Virus record (IMG/VR): IMGVR_UViG_3300047557_002085
Span: 1 to 32,090 of that record
Strand: one strand, 5' to 3'
From: a virus
Length of the DNA: 32,090 bases
In this document: in pieces, positions 27,846 through 32,090 of the stretch
Position numbering within the stretch: position 1 is the stretch's first letter
Layout of the letters: each line of letters begins with the position of its first letter
Translations under genes and position numbers: made by a program
The notes under the pieces: model-generated
What the model saw: the letters and a program-made list of their open reading frames with translations, nothing else
What the model was told of the DNA's origin: nothing
Database searches by the model: none

Positions 27846-28229
27846 TTAGCTCGCTATTGTTAGAGAAACCGTTAAAGAGCCACTAGGGATAACATAAGTA
27901 TCGCCAGCAGTATAGGCATTGCCAGTAATGCTGCCACTAAATAAGAAATTGCCAGCACTAGCATTATCCCAAGCAGTAAAGAAAGTCGCATCTTGACTGC
28001 CCGAAATGTTTGTCCAAGTAATGTCAGCATCACTCGTAAGAGTGCCAGCAGAAGCCGCGCCGAATGAAGCAGACTTGCGGGTCGTTTCGGTCGCTGCGTT
28101 CGATGTTCCATTTGCGCCAGGGTCTCCGATGTGAAGTTTGATGTAAACAGTTCCCACAGAGAAACTTGAAGCATTCCCGACTGCATCAAGTAATTCATCC
28201 GCTAAGTATGAGGAAATTCCGGTCGCCAT
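27846..28229 (-). CDS. Small virion protein with GDPG motif
   Basis: A 127-residue beta-rich protein: ISSYLADELLDAVGNASSFSVGTVYIKLHIGDPGANGTSNAA..., then ASFGAASAGTLTSDADITWTNIS and FFTAWDNASAGNFLFSGSI. This pattern (helix, VY(I/A)xLHxGDPGxxGT, followed by a beta barrel ending in TLTVS/IAS) is a common small protein in siphophage structural modules, annotated as tail fibre-like or head decoration. Here it directly follows the portal gene (shared base at 28229), which favours a head role. Confidence 0.65.
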   Translation of the reverse strand: MATGISSYLADELLDAVGNASSFSVGTVYIKLHIGDPGANGTSNAATETTRKSASFGAASAGTLTSDADITWTNISGSQDATFFTAWDNASAGNFLFSGSITGNAYTAGDTYVIPSGSLTVSLTIAS

Positions 28230-29893
28230 TATTCGTTGCCCTCCATAAACTCTTCAATGACTTCAACGATTCGACCAAGTTCATCGCGCTTGACGACTTT
28301 GCGAACTAACTTTCGTTCAATCGTATTGGTGACTTCTACTTTTGGAGCCTCCACATTTACAGTCGGAGCAGCAACTTCAACTTGAGGCGCTTCAACCATA
28401 ACAACAGGTTGTTCAACATTTACATTCGGAGCAGAGACATTCACAGTCGGCTCAGGAACCTGAACAACCATTTGCGCATCTCTTCTCTCGCGAACATCAT
28501 AAACCGCTTCAGGGTCGTTCGGATTAATTGTCGAAATCTGTTGTAGTTGTGACGAGGGCAATCCGGTGTGAGCCATAGCAGGCAAGCCAACGGCTGCAAG
28601 AACGGCAGCAGGATCGAAGCCAACTTGAACAAGTTGAGCAGCAATCTCGGTGCGTAATTTCAAGCCAACATCCTTGGCATCAGAAGCATCAATGTTCTGC
28701 AATGGAACACGGAATTGGTCGCCGGCTTCGCCAAGCGGTGCCAAATCTTCAACCGAGCGAACATCATTAAGGCTCAAGAATCCTTCACGAAGTCCTTTTG
28801 TGTAAGCCTCATAACGCTCAAGAGTTGTGCCACGAAGAAGAGCATCAAGGTTGAACTTAATGAAGCCATCAGATTCAGGAAGCAATCCTGATAGAGCTTG
28901 CTCTAGGCGCTCAAGTAATGGGCGAAGAGAGTGTTGAACGAATGACAAGTTCTGTGCTTCAACAGAAGCAAAACTCATCGCACCTGATACTGGATGACCT
29001 AGTAGAGATAAAGGAACGCGGAAGAGTCGCGCAATCTCTTCCACATTAAATTTGCGAGTATCTAACAACTGAGCATCTTGAGCATTTAGTTGCAAAGGCT
29101 TAAAGGTTGCGCCACCTGTCAAGATGCCAATTCTTCCAGCACGACCAGGGCCGGCGTGAGAGATATTCCAATCACGGCCAAGGTCTGCGGCTTGCTCTTG
29201 TGTCAGTTCGGTTGGAATCTCAATGATTCCGCCAGGGTTAGCAGCGTTGCCAAAATAAGAAGCAGCATAAACATCAGAAGCCATCGCAGCGCCAAGAGTT
29301 GTTCTAGCAGCACCTATCGGGCCAAGTCCATAATGTTCACCAGGAAGGCGAAACATTGGAATATGTAGAACATCGTTCTTTGTAAGTTTTTCAACATACA
29401 TTTGGCCTGCATCATAAACAGTCACTTCATACTCAATGGGAGCATTAGGCGTAGGGCGATTGATGCGAACGCGCTCAGGGTTTAGGCAATAAAGCTCAAT
29501 AACTTCGCCGATGTTGTCACGCACAGTCAGAATGTAAGCGTTGCCGTGAATGTTAAGTGATGAAATGACTTGCTCTAGGAATTCAAGACGAGTCGCATCA
29601 GGATTTGGTTTGTTAACCCACTCAGGGATTGATCCATAAACGGCAGCATAAGAAATGCGATTGCGACCGCGACGAACATAAGCGCCCATTGGTAGCGAGG
29701 CAATCGTGTCACCAAGCAGACGAACACAGGCATAAACCGTTGACATCCGAATAGCAGTTTCAGGAGTTACTTCAACGCCTGCCGGCATCATATAAGCAGG
29801 GCGACCAGGAATGAGAGGTTGTAACCATTGCTCGCCGGTCTGTGGTTGATTTCGTCTCTCAGAGAAAGACCTAATGCGCTTTGATAATGACAT
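28229..29893 (-). CDS. Portal protein
   Basis: A 554-residue HK97-type portal. The core up to about residue 420 shows the family pattern (TAIRMSTVYACVRLLGDTIASLPMGAY, NIHGNAYILTVRDNIGEVIELYCLNPERV, VEEIARLFRVPLSLLG). The C-terminal ~80 residues are an unusual valine/proline repeat (VNVSAPNVNVEQP, VMVEAPQVEVAAP, VNVEAPKVEV), ending in a charged tail (KLVRKVVKRDELGRIVEVIEE). Portals form the dodecameric DNA gate. The start overlaps the stop of the small membrane protein upstream (TGATG). Confidence 0.9.
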   Translation of the reverse strand: MSLSKRIRSFSERRNQPQTGEQWLQPLIPGRPAYMMPAGVEVTPETAIRMSTVYACVRLLGDTIASLPMGAYVRRGRNRISYAAVYGSIPEWVNKPNPDATRLEFLEQVISSLNIHGNAYILTVRDNIGEVIELYCLNPERVRINRPTPNAPIEYEVTVYDAGQMYVEKLTKNDVLHIPMFRLPGEHYGLGPIGAARTTLGAAMASDVYAASYFGNAANPGGIIEIPTELTQEQAADLGRDWNISHAGPGRAGRIGILTGGATFKPLQLNAQDAQLLDTRKFNVEEIARLFRVPLSLLGHPVSGAMSFASVEAQNLSFVQHSLRPLLERLEQALSGLLPESDGFIKFNLDALLRGTTLERYEAYTKGLREGFLSLNDVRSVEDLAPLGEAGDQFRVPLQNIDASDAKDVGLKLRTEIAAQLVQVGFDPAAVLAAVGLPAMAHTGLPSSQLQQISTINPNDPEAVYDVRERRDAQMVVQVPEPTVNVSAPNVNVEQPVVMVEAPQVEVAAPTVNVEAPKVEVTNTIERKLVRKVVKRDELGRIVEVIEEFMEGNE

Positions 29894-30030
29894 CAGTTGC
29901 CTTTCTCAGTTGCCCAAATAAAAAATCCGCCAAGCACGATGAGTGCAAAGGCAGGTGATAACATCCAAACGCCTGAAGTTACTAATGCAACCCCAACTGC
30001 GCCAATGACGGCGGAGATGTCAAACTTCAT
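29893..30030 (-). CDS. Small membrane protein between terminase and portal
   Basis: A 45-residue ORF with two short hydrophobic stretches (AVIGAVGVALVTSGVW and FALIVLGGFFIW) and a TEKGN end. GGAGAATGA precedes the start, and the stop overlaps the portal start. It begins 9 bases after the terminase gene ends. Tiny membrane proteins occur here in other actinophages; function unknown. Confidence 0.65.
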   Translation of the reverse strand: MKFDISAVIGAVGVALVTSGVWMLSPAFALIVLGGFFIWATEKGN

Positions 30031-30038
30031 TCATTCTC

Positions 30039-31568
30039 CTAGACTTGAATTGAGTAGAACCGAGGCGCTGGCGCTTTAGGCGGTGCGGGTTGTGTTGCCC
30101 TGTCATAGCCAAAGATTGCAGCGACGGCGGCATCCACCTTACGCCTTGCCGATGCCTTCGCCACCATCACTCCACGACTTGATTGTTTCGTGACACAGTT
30201 GGCGACATGGCGAGCTAGTCTTTCATCTCCATCGTGTGTGAAGGATTGATTGACGACGGCTTCGTAAAATTTTTGAGTTGCAGGAACCATTCGCTCTGCG
30301 CTGTTGGGATATGCCACCACCGGCAAGCCTTCTTCGTCGAGAACCATAAATGTTCGGTTCCATCTTGCGGGATCGAAAACAATCTCTCTGACAGAGAAGC
30401 GACTATCACGACAAAAGTTGACGATTTTGGCTTCGACTTCCGCGACCGGAACGAACCACGATGAATCTGCATCTTGTGGCTTCTCCCAAAGTCCTGCAAC
30501 GAATAAGTGAGGTTTGTCTGCGCCTAGGGCGAAGCCAACAAGAGCAGTCGAATCATTACTGAACGCACCGTCAAAGGCAAGCACTACATCTTCGCCAGGA
30601 ATGAACTCGCGTTCTTTATCTTCTAATTGTTCCCAAGCTCCATTCGGAAGCCAAGCGACAGAAGTTGAAACGAATGTGTTGCATCGCTTTGTTCTAAATT
30701 CTGCTTCAGGTGTGCGAAGAACTGCGCTTCTGAAATCTTCAACATCAACAATGTCACCAAGACCAGGATTGCCTTCTGCCCAAGAATCTTCGTCACGGTG
30801 ATTGAAATCTAATTTAGTCGGTTCCCACCAAGCAAAGAAAAATGATGGATCATCTAATTCGCCTTTGACAATGCGCTGTCCGTATTGATAGAGCGAATAG
30901 CAAAGTGAATCTTGCCCACCGGCACTCGCTTTGACTCCGGCTGTTGTTATTCCAAAGAGCAAACTGTCAGCGCGAGCGCCACCGGCGAGTGAAAGCGTAT
31001 TCCATAAATCCCAACTAGGTTGAGCGTGGACTTCATCAAAGATAACTAAAGGCGAAGGATTCAAACCTTCTTTTGTGTAAGCCTCGGCAGATAAAACGCG
31101 ATAGACAGATGACTTGTCTTTGTATTCAATGGCATCGCGGTAAAGAGTGAACATTGATGAAAGTTCTTCATCTAATTCAATCATTCGCTTCGCGGTGCCG
31201 AAAACTATTTTTGCTTGATCCTTGTCAGCAGCGCACGAATAAATTTCTGAGCCGTTTCCGCCAAGAGTAAGACCGGCCAAACCCATAGAAGCAGCAAGAG
31301 CCGACTTTCCGTTTTTTCTGGCCATTCCCACCAGCGCGGTTCGATGTTTGAATCTTCCATCTTCCCTCCGAGCAAGTGCGTGTGACAATAACTCTTTCTG
31401 CCAATCTCGCAGAATCAGAAGTTTTCCGGCAGGAGAAGCGACGGAATCTTTCGTTACTCGACAGACGGCTTCGGCAAACTTTGAATAAATGTCGCCATCG
31501 CCCCTGTCACGGTCTTCCTGTGGAACTGGTGTGAGCCAACGCGGAGGCCAGGATTTAGGATGAGACAT
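30039..31568 (-). CDS. Terminase large subunit
   Basis: A 509-residue HK97-type terminase. ATPase: Walker A GMARKNGKSALA at 81-92 and Walker B LVIFDE at 174-179, then a coupling motif (LFGITTAG). Nuclease domain: VLAFDGAFSNDSTALVGF supplies the first acidic residue, with later acidic residues in EIVFDPARWN. It packages DNA through the portal and cuts it. The start at 31568 (ATG inside the small terminase end, 14 bases overlap) is preferred; an ATG four codons earlier is possible. Confidence 0.95.
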   Translation of the reverse strand: MSHPKSWPPRWLTPVPQEDRDRGDGDIYSKFAEAVCRVTKDSVASPAGKLLILRDWQKELLSHALARREDGRFKHRTALVGMARKNGKSALAASMGLAGLTLGGNGSEIYSCAADKDQAKIVFGTAKRMIELDEELSSMFTLYRDAIEYKDKSSVYRVLSAEAYTKEGLNPSPLVIFDEVHAQPSWDLWNTLSLAGGARADSLLFGITTAGVKASAGGQDSLCYSLYQYGQRIVKGELDDPSFFFAWWEPTKLDFNHRDEDSWAEGNPGLGDIVDVEDFRSAVLRTPEAEFRTKRCNTFVSTSVAWLPNGAWEQLEDKEREFIPGEDVVLAFDGAFSNDSTALVGFALGADKPHLFVAGLWEKPQDADSSWFVPVAEVEAKIVNFCRDSRFSVREIVFDPARWNRTFMVLDEEGLPVVAYPNSAERMVPATQKFYEAVVNQSFTHDGDERLARHVANCVTKQSSRGVMVAKASARRKVDAAVAAIFGYDRATQPAPPKAPAPRFYSIQV

Positions 31569-32022
31569 TCTTTTGCGCAAGAAGCTCTTGAATCTTTGAA
31601 CGAGCCTTCACTTCCGCAACCCCCAGTTTTGAGCGGTCAACCGGAGTAAGTCCGAGTTGACACAACAATTTGAAAATCTCTGTTTCTATTGTAGAGAGCA
31701 TTCCAAACAAAGGATTTGCATAGGCATAGCCTTTGTCGGTGTAAAGCACGAACTGGCTTTTCTTCATTTCTTTTTTGAGTTGCTCTTGACGGCTCATCTT
31801 CTCGACTAGCGAGGTGAGCAAAGGTTCATCAGTCACCGCAATCCAAGGAGCCATTGCACGAACTTCGATCCATCGCGCTTTTTGTTTCTTGCTTAAATGC
31901 GCAGGAGGTTCACTCGATGAACTCGGCAAAGCAATTAGGTTCTTTGGATCAGGCAAAGGTCTGCTTCCTGGGTTGCCAAGCATTCGTTTTAGTTCGTTCG
32001 GTTTTGGTGCCGGCCCTGGCAT
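31555..32022 (-). CDS. Terminase small subunit (P27 family)
   Basis: A 155-residue P27-type small terminase. GPAPKPNELKRMLGNPGSRPLPDP at the N-terminus and GLTPVDRSKL near the end are the family hallmarks; the middle is helical. It recognises the packaging site. AAGGACAAAATAAATTT precedes the start. It is the last gene of the window; the 68 bases beyond it hold only a short G/C-rich stretch and no gene, and would join to the HNH gene at the left edge. Confidence 0.9.
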   Translation of the reverse strand: MPGPAPKPNELKRMLGNPGSRPLPDPKNLIALPSSSSEPPAHLSKKQKARWIEVRAMAPWIAVTDEPLLTSLVEKMSRQEQLKKEMKKSQFVLYTDKGYAYANPLFGMLSTIETEIFKLLCQLGLTPVDRSKLGVAEVKARSKIQELLAQKNVSS

Positions 32023-32090
32023 AAATTTATTTTGTCCTTGACTTCATTTGTGTTATTCCCCCCAAGGGTGTAACTTGCAGAGAGATACAC
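32023..32090. other. Window end, possible packaging-site region
   Basis: Non-coding stretch of 68 bases; with the first 4 bases of the window it would make the HNH-to-terminase gap if the genome is circular. It contains a run of six C followed by AAGGG. Packaging (cos or pac) sites are usual between HNH and small terminase, but no diagnostic signal is visible here, and the two window ends show no direct repeat. Confidence 0.3.

Overview
The window reads as a nearly complete or complete genome of a temperate-type siphovirus of about 32 kb. The host is most likely an actinobacterium: the phage carries a WhiB-like iron-sulfur regulator and an r1t-type holin, and its terminase, tail-tube and lysis proteins resemble those of actinobacteriophages. 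The moderate base composition would fit a freshwater actinobacterium rather than a high-GC soil genus, but that is an inference. The two window ends fit together as HNH nuclease, small terminase, large terminase on the minus strand, so the sequence may be a circularly permuted or cos-cut whole genome.

Layout, right to left along the minus-strand direction of transcription. 32.0-24.6 kb: packaging and head genes (small and large terminase, a small membrane protein, portal, two small virion proteins, HK97-type protease with an N-terminal extension, major capsid protein). 24.5-21.3 kb: a glycosyltransferase, a small basic ORF, head-tail connectors, a small protein, two tandem major tail proteins, and tail-assembly chaperones that appear to use a -1 frameshift. 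21.3-15.7 kb: tail completion-like protein, tape measure, minor tail protein, tail fibre and its accessory protein. 15.7-13.3 kb: headless tail-fibre cassettes next to a tyrosine recombinase. 13.3-12.0 kb: small virion protein and lysis genes. 12.0-10.4 kb: two more glycosyltransferases and a DUF6378-like gene. 10.4-9.1 kb: the only rightward operon apart from one glycosyltransferase and cassette 3, with a clear promoter, an RHH regulator and a stand-alone primase-polymerase domain. 9.1-0 kb: leftward early genes, largely joined by ATGA overlaps (Holliday-junction resolvase, WhiB-HTH regulator, transglycosylase, Cas4-like nuclease, SSB-like protein, zinc-ribbon proteins, methyltransferase, primase-helicase, endonuclease VII, HNH).

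The most interesting part is 13.3-17.0 kb. One full tail-fibre/accessory pair is followed by two further pairs whose fibre genes lack the N-terminal virion-binding half. One of these pairs is in the opposite orientation. Three copies of a recombinase-core-like site lie exactly at the cassette boundaries: near-identical 9-base inverted arms around a 6-base centre that differs in every copy. A tyrosine recombinase with the full catalytic set but no arm-binding domain starts 25 bases from the outermost site. I read this as a host-range switching locus, part shufflon and part integron. Two sites in direct orientation would excise one cassette; inverted pairs would flip the other or both.

Other points: a long hairpin after the capsid gene whose loop can pair with the ribosome binding site of the downstream glycosyltransferase; an iteron-like repeat array beside the primase-helicase; a divergent control region with several dyads at 9.1-9.24 kb; duplicated tail-tube genes; and a lysin whose signal peptide can only be reached from a non-standard start codon.
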